DNA from: Planctomycetota bacterium
GTDB taxonomy: Bacteria > Planctomycetota > Planctomycetia > Pirellulales > Pirellulaceae
Length of the DNA: 7,934 bases
NCBI GenBank assembly: GCA_026692885.1
Contig: JAPLNJ010000815.1
Coordinates: 1-7,934, forward strand
Direction: 5' to 3'
Part shown: piece after piece, positions 1 to 6,223 of the stretch
Layout of the letters: the number at the start of each line of letters is the position of its first letter
Numbering within the stretch: position 1 is the stretch's first letter
The notes under the pieces: generated by a model
The model's input: the letters and a program-made list of their open reading frames with translations, nothing else
Databases searched by the model: none
Told to the model about the DNA's origin: nothing
Position numbers and translations under genes: made by a program

Positions 1-111
1 CGCAGGCCGCTGGCAAGCACCGCCGAGGAACAGCACGACCAGCCACAACCACGTAGCTGCCAGGACCGTGAGCCGAGGAGAACGACGGAGTCGGGAGTCA
101 TTTTCGGTCAT
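1..111 (-). CDS. N-terminus of a small membrane protein or lipoprotein (partial)
   Basis: The frame opens with ATG at 111-109 and runs without a stop off the left edge, giving 37 residues. The visible part is a polar, Arg-rich head (MTENDSRLRRSPR) followed by one hydrophobic stretch at residues 14-32 (LTVLAATWLWLVVLFLGGA) and then Cys33. This is a signal peptide or signal anchor. Cys33 preceded by Leu-Gly-Gly-Ala resembles a relaxed lipobox, although the -3 Gly is not standard, so lipid modification is possible but uncertain. Upstream there is only a weak GGAAAAG purine stretch. It lies downstream of the SurA-like gene on the same strand across a repeat-filled gap, so it could be the last gene of that operon or have its own promoter. 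No family can be recognised from so short a piece. Confidence 0.6.
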   Translation of the reverse strand, partial: MTENDSRLRRSPRLTVLAATWLWLVVLFLGGACQRPA

Positions 112-200
112 GAGCTTTTCCACATAAAACGACTCTTACCCAAAAAAGACTCCCGCCCCCTTGGCCCGGCCTGATGCAGCGGCTCGCCCACGCGCACGCC

Positions 201-253
201 ACCCGCCAGCGGGTAACCGGCTTGCGGTTACACGAAGACTGCCGCGAAGCGGC
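201..253. repeat. Cluster of three short inverted repeats
   Basis: Three potential hairpins sit side by side: ACCCG/CGGGT (201-205 with 210-214), GTAACCG/CGGTTAC (213-219 with 225-231, loop GCTTG) and GCCGC/GCGGC (241-245 with 249-253, loop GAA). The first two overlap by two bases, so they could be alternative folds. They lie in the 3' region of the SurA-like transcript and may stabilise or end it, but no T-run follows on the minus strand. Confidence 0.45.
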
Positions 254-271
254 TTCTGCTTCCGAGCACAG

Positions 272-337
272 TCCCGAACCGGCTCGGCGGGAGCCTCGCC
301 CTCCCGAACCGGCTCGGCAGGAGCCTCGCCCTCCCGA
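272..337. repeat. Tandem 30-bp GEAPAEP-type repeat, two copies plus a start of a third
   Basis: Positions 272-301 and 302-331 are 30-base units that differ at one position (GGCGGG versus GGCAGG). They are followed by TCCCGA of a third unit. Read on the minus strand they encode REGEAPAEPV twice. I know this peptide string as a recurrent spurious translation in planctomycete annotations, where it marks an interspersed DNA repeat and not a protein. A diverged copy is found inside the element at 5173-5359. Confidence 0.8.
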
Positions 338-385
338 CTTGGCGTTTGGTTGACTGCGCGGCGCTCGATAGGATGGGACATGGGC

Positions 386-1756
386 CTACTTCTTCGTCGG
401 CGATGGATCCTCGCCGGAGTCCGGAGCCGACAGCCATTTCACGTCGTAGCGGTTCATTAAATCCTGGAACAGCTTCTGAGCCAACTCCTGTTGTTTTCGT
501 TGCCGATACTCGGCCTCGACCTGCCCCCGCACTTGGCTGAAAGGCAGGGTCGACGCGGGCGTTTTCTTAGCGACCAGCACCAGATAGCGCGCCTGACCGT
601 GGACCAGTGGCTTGTCCGTCCAGCGGCCAGCCTCCAGGGCGAACAGTGGTTCGATGGTTCCCAGCTGTCCGTCGGTACGGCCCCGCACGAGCGTCTGAAG
701 CGGAGCCTTCGGCGGCGCATCTTGTTCAGCGCCGCCCGCGCGTTTCGCAGCCAGCCGTTGGAAGTCCTCCGCGGACTTGATCTCCTGCAGGAGTTTCGCG
801 GGATCCTCGTCGTCGGCCAACCGAATCGTCACGGCTTCCAATGTTTCCGGCTGCTGATAGCGGTCGGTATGCGTCTTGTAGGAGGCTTCCAGGTCCACCT
901 CGGTCGGTTCGATCTTGCCCAGTTCCCGGTCCTGGAACAACTTGGCCAGCAGCTCCTCCTCCAGCGCACGGCGCGACTGGAGGTAGGCTTCCTCCCGGTC
1001 GAATTTCAATTCGCGCGCTCGGCGGGTGAACAATTCTCGCTGCAGCAGTTCCTGCAGCAATCGCTGACGTGTTTCAGGTTGGCCAAGTTGTTTCAACAGG
1101 GCCTGCCGCGTCGCGGCATCGCCCCCGGCGCCCTGCATGGCGAGCATCTGATCCACCCGCCGCTCGATCAGCCGGTCCAGGTCGGCTTCACCGATTTCCT
1201 CGCCGGCTACCGTAGCCAGCACTTTTCCTTTGCCGATCTGTTCCGCGCCCGCCTCGACACGTCGGGAAAGTTCCCGGCCAACTTCGCCGTACAGACCCAA
1301 GCGGCGAAGACAATCGATCATCAGTGGGCCGATCTTGCCGCGCAGATCCGTCTCCTTTCCCGCGTACTGTTCGGCGCGGACAAAGGCCGTGACGGCAGGT
1401 GCGAACTCCTCCGCCTGCAAATGCAGTTTGCCGATGCGGTACAGGATTTCTGCGCGATCCTGCTCGTCGGGCGCAGCGGCCAGATACTTTTCCCACGCAC
1501 GTGCCGCCTCGCCCGGCAGGCTCTTGTTCTCCAACTCGATCGCCACAGCTCGAAGATCTTCACGTGGTGGGCCGGCGACGGAGGCCAGTGTGTTTTCGCC
1601 TCCCCGCCGAGGCAGCAGGGCGAGCAAGCAGGCCAAGGTCAGCACCTGCAGGATCGCCAGGAGGATAAACCACTTGCGGCCAACGCCGCTGGCCAGTCGA
1701 TTAAGTTTTCCCGGCGGGATACCTAGTTCCAAGTTGGGTCGTTCGTGGGCGTTCAT
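386..1756 (-). CDS. Membrane-anchored SurA-like/PpiC-type folding factor with TPR-like helices
   Basis: The 456-residue product starts with a cytoplasmic tail, has one membrane helix at about residues 28-48 (WFILLAILQVLTLACLLALL) and places the rest outside. Residues about 70-170 are amphipathic helical pairs of TPR character (AARAWEKYL, ILYRIGKLHLQAEEFAPAV). Residues about 178-280 resemble the SurA N-terminal chaperone helices, beginning VLATVAGEEIGEADLDRLIE. Residues about 285-400 match the layout of a parvulin-type PPIase, with DFQRLAAKRAGG and a GRWTDKPLVHGQARYLVLV end. The ligand-side histidines of active parvulins are not visible (EAVTIRL where ASHIL is usual, ARYLVLV where GxHIxxV is usual), so it may be a chaperone without isomerase activity. 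It starts 5 bases after the DUF58 stop with an AGAGG inside that gene's end, so translation is probably coupled. The domain assignment is by pattern only. Confidence 0.75.
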   Translation of the reverse strand: MNAHERPNLELGIPPGKLNRLASGVGRKWFILLAILQVLTLACLLALLPRRGGENTLASVAGPPREDLRAVAIELENKSLPGEAARAWEKYLAAAPDEQDRAEILYRIGKLHLQAEEFAPAVTAFVRAEQYAGKETDLRGKIGPLMIDCLRRLGLYGEVGRELSRRVEAGAEQIGKGKVLATVAGEEIGEADLDRLIERRVDQMLAMQGAGGDAATRQALLKQLGQPETRQRLLQELLQRELFTRRARELKFDREEAYLQSRRALEEELLAKLFQDRELGKIEPTEVDLEASYKTHTDRYQQPETLEAVTIRLADDEDPAKLLQEIKSAEDFQRLAAKRAGGAEQDAPPKAPLQTLVRGRTDGQLGTIEPLFALEAGRWTDKPLVHGQARYLVLVAKKTPASTLPFSQVRGQVEAEYRQRKQQELAQKLFQDLMNRYDVKWLSAPDSGEDPSPTKK

Positions 1757-1761
1757 GTTGG

Positions 1762-2649
1762 TTAACGGAACCTCTTCTCGCGCATCTGGAAGAATCGTCG
1801 CAAGCTCGCCAGGTAGTCGCGGTGCGTATTGATTGCCAATTGGTCCACACCGACTTTCTTCAACTCATCCGCGAGTCCCCGGCTCCGCTGTGCGGCGCGG
1901 GCGGCGAACAAGGTTCGCACCGCGCTATTTCGGGTATCGAGTTCCACCAGCTCCCCGGTTTCCGCGTCGCGGAGCGTGATGAAGCCCACGTCCGGCAATT
2001 CGTGTTCGCGCGGATCGGAGACCGTGATGGCCGTCAGATCATGCCGCTGCTTGGTAATCGCCAGCGAGCGCCGAGCACTAGGGCCGAGGAAGTCGCTGAT
2101 CAGGAACACCACAGCCCGCCGCTTCTGAACGCGGTTCAGAAAATCCAAAGCGGCCGCCAGGTTGGTGTCTCGCGGCACCGGCCGCACATCGATCAGTTGG
2201 CGGATACTGTGCAGCACGTGGGCCTTGCCCTTGCGCGGCGGCAGGTACTCCAACACGTCGTCGCAGAACTTGATCAACCCGATCTTGTCGTTATTCTTCA
2301 AGGCCGAAAACATCAGCATGGCGGCCACTTCCACTACCAAATCCAACTTGGATTGCCGCGTCGAGCCGAACATGCCGGAGGCCGACACATCGACCACGAA
2401 GAACACGGTCAGTTCCCGCTCTTCGCTGAACAGCTTGACAAAGCAGTCGCCGGTCCGGGCCGTCACGTTCCAGTCGATCGTGCGGATATCATCGCCCGGT
2501 TCGTATTGACGCACCCGGTCGAACTCCATGCCCCGGCCGCGGAATACGCTCTTGTACTGCCCGGCCAGCAGATCGTTGACCGTGCGGTTGGCCACGATTT
2601 GGATCCGTTGCACTTTTTTCAGGATGTCGGCAATGCGAGGGTCGAGCAT
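1762..2649 (-). CDS. DUF58 / von Willebrand A-like protein, MoxR partner
   Basis: The 295-residue soluble protein has the complete DUF58 signature at about residues 38-76: GRGMEFDRVRQYEPGDDIRTIDW (in two parts, 38-48 and 49-60) followed by NVTARTGDCFVKLFSEE. A vWA fold follows with an intact MIDAS: Asp87, Ser89 and Ser91 in FVVDVSASG, Thr162 in PRDTNLAAAL and Asp186 in FLISDFLG. Such proteins bind a metal and present partners to MoxR ATPases. There is no signal peptide or membrane helix, so it is cytoplasmic, like the 'DUF58 only' members and unlike BatA-type membrane versions. The ATG at 2649 has no Shine-Dalgarno sequence, only a CCCCC run, and is separated from the MoxR stop by 46 bases. 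It overlaps nothing and is followed after 5 bases by the SurA-like gene. Confidence 0.93.
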   Translation of the reverse strand: MLDPRIADILKKVQRIQIVANRTVNDLLAGQYKSVFRGRGMEFDRVRQYEPGDDIRTIDWNVTARTGDCFVKLFSEERELTVFFVVDVSASGMFGSTRQSKLDLVVEVAAMLMFSALKNNDKIGLIKFCDDVLEYLPPRKGKAHVLHSIRQLIDVRPVPRDTNLAAALDFLNRVQKRRAVVFLISDFLGPSARRSLAITKQRHDLTAITVSDPREHELPDVGFITLRDAETGELVELDTRNSAVRTLFAARAAQRSRGLADELKKVGVDQLAINTHRDYLASLRRFFQMREKRFR

Positions 2650-2695
2650 AAGGGGGCTGTCAATGCGATGTGTGCGGCTAAGCGGGGTTGTTGAG

Positions 2696-3685
2696 TTACG
2701 GCACGGGCACCTTGCTGAGGATCGTGCTCAGCACGTCTTCCGTCGCCATTTGCTCGGCTTCGGCTTCGTACGTCAAAATTACCCGGTGCCGCAGCACGTC
2801 CAACGCCACATCTTTGACGTCTTGTGGCGTGACATAGCCGCGGCCATTCAGGAACGCCATGGCCCGGGCACCGATGCCCAGACAGATCGTGGCGCGCGGT
2901 GACCCGCCGTATTCGATCAGCGGCGCCAACTCCGGCATGTCGAAGGCAGCCGGATCGCGAGTGGCCTGGACCAGGTTCAGGATGTACTCCTTCAGCTGCT
3001 CGTCGATGTAAATCAGTTTGACGATTTCCTGCATCCCGTGGATGTCTTCCGCCGAGAGCACGGGCTGGACGGTGCGGCTCAGACCGTCAAGGGCCATGTC
3101 CAGAACCTTGCGTTCCTCCTCGCGTTTGGGATAGTCGATCCTGATTTTCAACATGAAGCGATCGATTTGAGCTTCGGGCAACGGATAGGTGCCCTCCTGT
3201 TCGATCGGGTTTTGGGTGGCCATCACCAGGAACAGGCCCTCCAAGGGATACGTCTTGTCGCCGATCGTGACTTGGCGCTCCTGCATAGCTTCCAGCAAGG
3301 CCGACTGGACCTTGGATGGTGCCCGGTTGATTTCGTCGGCCAGGACGAAGTTGGCGAAGATCGGTCCCTTGCGCGTCGTGAAACTACCGGTGGAGGGTTG
3401 GTAAATCATCGTGCCGATCAAGTCGGCCGGCAGCAGATCAGGCGTAAACTGAATGCGTTGGAAACTGGTCTGCAGCGCCGTGGCCAACGACTTGACGGCC
3501 GTGGTCTTGGCCAGTCCTGGAACACCTTCCAGCAGAATATGCCCGCCCGTGAGTAACCCGATCAGCAGTCGCGAGAGCATGGCCTCTTGGCCCACGATCG
3601 CCTTGTGGACCTCGGAACTCAGACGATGCAGCAAGTCGGCCTGCTCGGCGACTTGGTGTTTGATTTGCTGGACGTCAACCTGCAC
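2696..3685 (-). CDS. MoxR-family AAA+ ATPase
   Basis: This is a MoxR-type (AAA_3) chaperone ATPase of 329 residues from the chosen GTG. Motifs, numbered from that start: Walker A GVPGLAKT at 54-61, Walker B LADE at 115-118 followed by the family signature INRAPSKVQSALLEAMQE, sensor 1 ATQN at 156-159, the PEAQIDRF segment around 170-177 and the sensor 2-like GGSPRA at about 260-265. The C-terminal lid ends with GYVTPQDVKDVALDVLRHR. The start is placed at GTG 3685-3683 because an exact AGGAGG lies 7 bases upstream. The frame also extends to another GTG at 3742, overlapping the protease stop as GTGA, which would add 19 residues unlike the usual MoxR N-terminus. It is cytoplasmic and presumably works with the DUF58 protein encoded next. 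Confidence 0.95.
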   Translation of the reverse strand: MQVDVQQIKHQVAEQADLLHRLSSEVHKAIVGQEAMLSRLLIGLLTGGHILLEGVPGLAKTTAVKSLATALQTSFQRIQFTPDLLPADLIGTMIYQPSTGSFTTRKGPIFANFVLADEINRAPSKVQSALLEAMQERQVTIGDKTYPLEGLFLVMATQNPIEQEGTYPLPEAQIDRFMLKIRIDYPKREEERKVLDMALDGLSRTVQPVLSAEDIHGMQEIVKLIYIDEQLKEYILNLVQATRDPAAFDMPELAPLIEYGGSPRATICLGIGARAMAFLNGRGYVTPQDVKDVALDVLRHRVILTYEAEAEQMATEDVLSTILSKVPVP

Positions 3686-3692
3686 GGCGGGT

Positions 3693-3698
3693 CCTCCT
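3693..3698 (-). promoter_or_regulatory. Shine-Dalgarno AGGAGG that sets the MoxR start
   Basis: On the minus strand an exact AGGAGG is followed by a 7-base spacer and GTG at 3685-3683. It is the strongest ribosome binding site on the minus strand of the window and argues against the longer GTG start at 3742. Initiation here would be independent of reading through the protease stop. Confidence 0.75.
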
Positions 3699-3723
3699 GC
3701 CGGGAAAATATATGGGATACTCG

Positions 3724-3753
3724 TCACTTGGCCGACGGTCACTTGGCCGACGG
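3724..3753. repeat. Perfect 15-bp tandem duplication across a stop codon
   Basis: Positions 3724-3738 and 3739-3753 are identical (TCACTTGGCCGACGG). On the minus strand each copy reads CCG TCG GCC AAG TGA, which is Pro-Ser-Ala-Lys-stop. The protease frame therefore ends at the first TGA (3741-3739) and meets a second in-frame TGA (3726-3724) after four more codons. The identity of the copies suggests a recent slippage event or selection for both stops. Confidence 0.9.
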
Positions 3754-5085
3754 CGACTTCAACTGCGATTCCAGGTACTCGATTGCCTGACGTAACTGCG
3801 GATCTTCGAACGGCTTCGAGTCCTTGCCGCCCTTACCGTTTGCTTGTGAATCCTGGGCGTCGTTGCCATTTTCCTTGTTCACCGCATCCGGCTTGATGGC
3901 ACCTCGGCCGGCGTCTCGTTGGTGGCGTTGTTTGCGGACCTGGTTGGCCTCCTCGTCCGTCATCACCACCTCGAAGCCGGGATCCGGTTTGACGCCCCAA
4001 TCGGCGTCATCCTTGACACCTCGAAGCCGGTGGATATTCTTCCCGCTGGGACGCCAATATCCGGCCGTGGTCAGCTTGAGTGCGGCCTTGCCGGCTTCCA
4101 GGGAGAAAATGTTCTGGACGGTCCCTTTGCCCCATGTTCGTTGCCCGATGATTTTCGCCCGGCCATGGTCCTGCAGGCAGGCGGCGACGACCTCACTGGC
4201 GCTGGCCGAATAGTGGTTGACCAGTACAGCCATGGGGACCTGCGGATCCAGGACGGTCTTCCCGCTCGCTGTGTAGGTCCGCAGCACCTTGCCGCCTCGG
4301 CCCCGAGTGCTGACGATCTCGCCCTGGGGAACGAACATTTCGCACATCCCCACCGCCGCCGCAAACAGGCCGCCGGCATCATCCCGCAAATCAATGAGCA
4401 AGGCCTCGACGGGTTGGTCCTGGAGCACTTTGGTAAGTTCCACAACCGTCTTCTCGCCGAAGGTCAGGATCCGTACGTACGTGATCGGTGGATGCTCCGG
4501 CAATAGGAAACTCCACTTCCCGTCGGCCTGCCGTGTCTCGCCGTACACCGATTCGAGTTGGATAATCGCGCGTTCGAGCGTGAGCTCGACCGGTTCTTTC
4601 TCGCCGGCATGCAGCACGGTCAAACGCACGATCGACCCTGGTTTGCCTTGGATCAGATTGACCGTGTCCTTCAGCAATAGGTGCAGTGTATCTCGACCGT
4701 CGATCTTCAAAATGAGGTCGCCGGCCTTCATGCCAGCGCGGGCGGCGGGCGTGTTCGCCAGGGGAGCCATCACGGTCAGCCGTTTGGTGTCCGGATTCAG
4801 TTCGACGGCGACGCCGATCCCGCCAAACTCCTGCACCAGATCTTCCATCAGCTGCCGGTACTCGGCGGGCTTGATGTACGCCGAGTACGGATCCAACCCC
4901 TCGGCCAGACCCTTCATCGCGTTCTCATAAAGTTCGCGGGGCGGGATGTCTTCCACATAGCGATAGTGGATCAAGGAGATCACTTCGCTCAGCGTCGCGG
5001 TGTAGCGATTTTGGTCAGCCTGCCGATGACACAGCAGCGAGGCCGCAGCCACCAGCAGGATGAGCAACAGATTCCGTCGCGGCAT
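3739..5085 (-). CDS. S41-family C-terminal processing protease with PDZ domain (Ctp/Prc type)
   Basis: The 448-residue exported serine protease has an N-terminal signal peptide or anchor (MPRRNLLLILLVAAASLLC) and the S41 N-terminal helical part with YRYVEDIPPRELYENAMKGL and LDPYSAYI (about 41-71). A PDZ domain follows at about 87-175 with FGGIGVAV and the carboxylate-loop region AGMKAGDLILKIDG. The S41 core covers about 198-350. By analogy with E. coli Prc (Ser430, Asp441, Lys455), the catalytic residues are Ser295 in YSASASEVV, Asp306 in QDHGRA and Lys320 in TWGKGTVQ; the spacings of 11 and 25 match exactly. The usual RGNPGG motif reads RDDAGG. The C-terminus (about 375-430) is a charged, Lys/Asp/Asn-rich tail. 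Such enzymes trim envelope proteins from exposed C-termini. ATG 5085 fits the signal peptide. The gene is first in the cluster and probably has its promoter between 5086 and 5172. Confidence 0.95.
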   Translation of the reverse strand: MPRRNLLLILLVAAASLLCHRQADQNRYTATLSEVISLIHYRYVEDIPPRELYENAMKGLAEGLDPYSAYIKPAEYRQLMEDLVQEFGGIGVAVELNPDTKRLTVMAPLANTPAARAGMKAGDLILKIDGRDTLHLLLKDTVNLIQGKPGSIVRLTVLHAGEKEPVELTLERAIIQLESVYGETRQADGKWSFLLPEHPPITYVRILTFGEKTVVELTKVLQDQPVEALLIDLRDDAGGLFAAAVGMCEMFVPQGEIVSTRGRGGKVLRTYTASGKTVLDPQVPMAVLVNHYSASASEVVAACLQDHGRAKIIGQRTWGKGTVQNIFSLEAGKAALKLTTAGYWRPSGKNIHRLRGVKDDADWGVKPDPGFEVVMTDEEANQVRKQRHQRDAGRGAIKPDAVNKENGNDAQDSQANGKGGKDSKPFEDPQLRQAIEYLESQLKSPSAK

Positions 5086-5111
5086 GAGACGACTCTCACG
5101 ATGGTTGCCAA

Positions 5112-5138
5112 GTAGGGCAGGCTTTCCCGCCTGATTAC
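5112..5138. repeat. Short palindromic interspersed repeat in the protease leader
   Basis: The core CAGGC (5118-5122) and GCCTG (5129-5133) form a 5-bp stem around TTTCCC. The ends GTA (5112-5114) and TAC (5136-5138) can extend it past small internal mismatches. It resembles the GTAGG..CAGGCTTTC..GCCTGA..TAC class of dispersed palindromes that I recall from planctomycete intergenic regions. It lies about 27 bases upstream of the protease start, so it would be in the 5' leader of that mRNA if transcription begins further upstream. Confidence 0.55.
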
Positions 5139-5172
5139 CCGTGTGCAGATTGTGTCCTAATGTCTTGTGGAG

Positions 5173-5359
5173 CTATTGAGTCTTAGGTTGCCAATGGAAA
5201 ACGAGAGACCGAGGATTGGGAGGGCGACGCTCCTGCGGAGCTGCGGGCCGTTTCTGACGGCCCGCTCCGGCTCGGCGGGGTGCCCACTGGGCCCCTCGCC
5301 CTCCCGATCCATTAGCTCCGGCTCGGCTCCCAATCCACTAGCAACCTAGGACTCAATAG
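5173..5359. mobile_element. 187-bp MITE-like composite inverted-repeat element
   Basis: The ends 5173-5197 (CTATTGAGTC...) and 5335-5359 (...GACTCAATAG) are inverted repeats of 25 bp with 22 matches. Inside is a second inverted pair, 5213-5227 with 5296-5310, with 14 of 15 matches. Two compact hairpins also occur: GCTCC/GGAGC (5229-5241, loop TGC) and GCGGGCCG/CGGCCCGC (5243-5265, loop TTTCTGA). A GEAPAEP-like module lies at 5268-5307 and a related GGCTCGGCTCCCAATCC at 5320-5336. There is no transposase, so if mobile it is non-autonomous. A TA dinucleotide sits at each outer end (CTATTGAG, CTCAATAG), which would suit a TA target duplication, but because it is inside the inverted repeat it proves nothing. 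It may instead be a large structured repeat. Confidence 0.6.
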
Positions 5360-5408
5360 GCGCGAGTCCAGGAACCCGGCGCCGATATGGTAGCACGCGA
5401 GGCCGGCT

Positions 5409-6101
5409 CTAGCTATCCGCGTTTTCCAGGATGCCGAATCGCCGCCAGCAGACGGGTAACGGAGCGACCAGCTGCAGCGGCGTGTGCCGCACCGGGTGCA
5501 GCAGTTCGAGCTGGCGCGAGTGGAGTGCGATTCCGACCGGAAAGGCCATGGTTGCCCCGTACTTGCGGTCGCCTAGGACGGGATGCCCACGCTGCGCCAA
5601 TTGGACGCGAATCTGATGCTTGCGGCCCGTCTCCAATTCGATCTCTAACAACGTATAACCGCCGCGGACCGCCAGCGTGCGGTAGGCCAACCGCGCCTCG
5701 TGAGCTTCCGGATGATGCGGCCGGGTCACGTGGACGCGATGATGGCGTTCGTCCTTGCGCAACCAATCGACGCAGGTGGCTGCGGGCGGCGCCGGAACGC
5801 CTTCCACCAACGCCCAGTAGATCTTTCTGGCCTGCCGACCGCGGAACGACTCGTTTAGTCGCGTGGCGGCTTTCGAGGTGCGGGCGATCATGATCAGCCC
5901 CGTGACCGGCGCGTCCAGCCGGCTGACGATACCCAAGTACACATTCCCCGGCTTGGCGTACTTCTGCCTGATGTATTGCTTGGCCACCGTCAACAGACTG
6001 TCCTTGTCCGGAGCCACGCCCATCGTGGGCAGGTTCGCCGGCTTAGAGATTGCCAACAGATGATTGTCCTCGTAGATGACGGTCAGAGCGATGTTCGACA
6101 T
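5409..6101 (-). CDS. RluA-family rRNA/tRNA pseudouridine synthase
   Basis: The 230-residue enzyme converts specific uridines in RNA to pseudouridine. The catalytic motif is at residues 60-74, SRLDAPVTGLIMIAR, with nucleophile Asp63. The usual HRLDxxTSG is altered to SRLDxxVTG. The second conserved block is at 157-183, ETGRKHQIRVQLAQRGHPVLGDRKYGA, given here in parts: ETGRKHQIRVQLAQ and RGHPVLGDRKYGA. The N-terminus begins with the typical VIYEDNHLLAISKPANLPT. There is no S4 domain, so it resembles the short RluA/TruC-like members; the target RNA cannot be told. The frame extends upstream to an ATG at 6188, but I chose ATG 6101 because AAGGA lies just before it and the extra 29 residues are Arg/Ser-rich and outside the fold. 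It is divergent from maf and separated from the protease gene by 323 bases. Confidence 0.92.
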   Translation of the reverse strand: MSNIALTVIYEDNHLLAISKPANLPTMGVAPDKDSLLTVAKQYIRQKYAKPGNVYLGIVSRLDAPVTGLIMIARTSKAATRLNESFRGRQARKIYWALVEGVPAPPAATCVDWLRKDERHHRVHVTRPHHPEAHEARLAYRTLAVRGGYTLLEIELETGRKHQIRVQLAQRGHPVLGDRKYGATMAFPVGIALHSRQLELLHPVRHTPLQLVAPLPVCWRRFGILENADS

Positions 6102-6104
6102 TTT

Positions 6105-6109
6105 TCCTT
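6105..6109 (-). promoter_or_regulatory. Shine-Dalgarno AAGGA for the pseudouridine synthase
   Basis: On the minus strand AAGGA is followed by AAA and ATG at 6101-6099. The spacing is short but usable, and no comparable site precedes the upstream ATG at 6188. This supports the 230-residue form of the protein. Confidence 0.5.
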
Positions 6110-6193
6110 GGTGGCGGCTTGTCGTGGCTTTACGGAAGCGTCTATTATTCCGTGACACGGCGAAACTTCCCAGCCCAGCGGACTTCAAATTTT

Positions 6194-6212
6194 AGATTTC
6201 AGATTTCAGATC
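6194..6212. repeat. AT-rich AGATTTC tandem heptamer
   Basis: AGATTTC at 6194-6200 and 6201-6207 is followed by AGATC. With the preceding CAAATTTT it makes an AT-rich patch in otherwise GC-rich DNA. It lies in the divergent gap between the synthase and maf. Similar ATTTCAGATTTCAG strings recur, to my recollection, between planctomycete genes. The patch could also help melt a promoter, but no hexamer pair is evident. Confidence 0.55.
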
Positions 6213-6223
6213 TTGGACCACCC

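Larger units (their letters stand above)
112..385. other. Repeat-filled intergenic region
   Basis: This 274-base gap separates the SurA-like gene stop from the next minus-strand start. It holds two tandem 30-bp GEAPAEP modules and a run of short GC hairpins, listed separately. Short open frames cross it on both strands, but they are made of repeat translation and low-complexity Arg/Ala/Gly and show no domain. I see no clear rho-independent terminator and no convincing promoter for the gene at 111. Confidence 0.7.
5086..5408. other. Intergenic region between protease and pseudouridine synthase
   Basis: This 323-base gap carries the leader of the protease gene (5086 to about 5172), the palindromic repeat at 5112-5138 and the composite inverted-repeat element at 5173-5359. 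The remainder, 5360-5408, adjoins the synthase stop and shows nothing recognisable. I found no pair of promoter hexamers with good spacing. A start-to-stop frame at 5167-5349 on the plus strand lies almost wholly inside the repeat and is not a credible gene. Confidence 0.7.

Noticed and set aside
108..125. Five-codon upstream frame MWKSS overlapping the ATG at 111 as ATGA on the minus strand
   Set aside because: The overlap is suggestive of coupling, but so short a frame occurs easily by chance and has no convincing Shine-Dalgarno sequence.
272..337. CRISPR array
   Set aside because: There are only two units, directly abutting without spacers, and no cas genes are in the window.
136..437. 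Small frames on both strands containing GEAPAEP or GSAGASPS repeats
   Set aside because: These are translations of the 30-bp tandem repeat and flanking GC-rich DNA. They lack ribosome binding sites and domains.
491..1726. Long open frame of 411 codons on the plus strand
   Set aside because: It is antisense to the SurA-like gene, which has a membrane helix and recognisable domains. The plus-strand translation is Gln/Leu/Arg-rich with no domain, as expected from a GC-rich antisense shadow.
1822..2694. Open frame of 290 codons on the plus strand
   Set aside because: It is antisense to the DUF58 gene, whose MIDAS and signature motif are complete. The plus-strand product shows no motif.
5029..5085. 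Lipobox in the S41 protease signal (LLC at residues 17-19)
   Set aside because: Leu directly before Cys does not fit the Gly/Ala/Ser required at that place, so lipidation is unlikely.
6102..6188. Longer start of the pseudouridine synthase at ATG 6188
   Set aside because: The additional 29 residues are Arg/Ser-rich and outside the conserved fold, whereas ATG 6101 has AAGGA just upstream.
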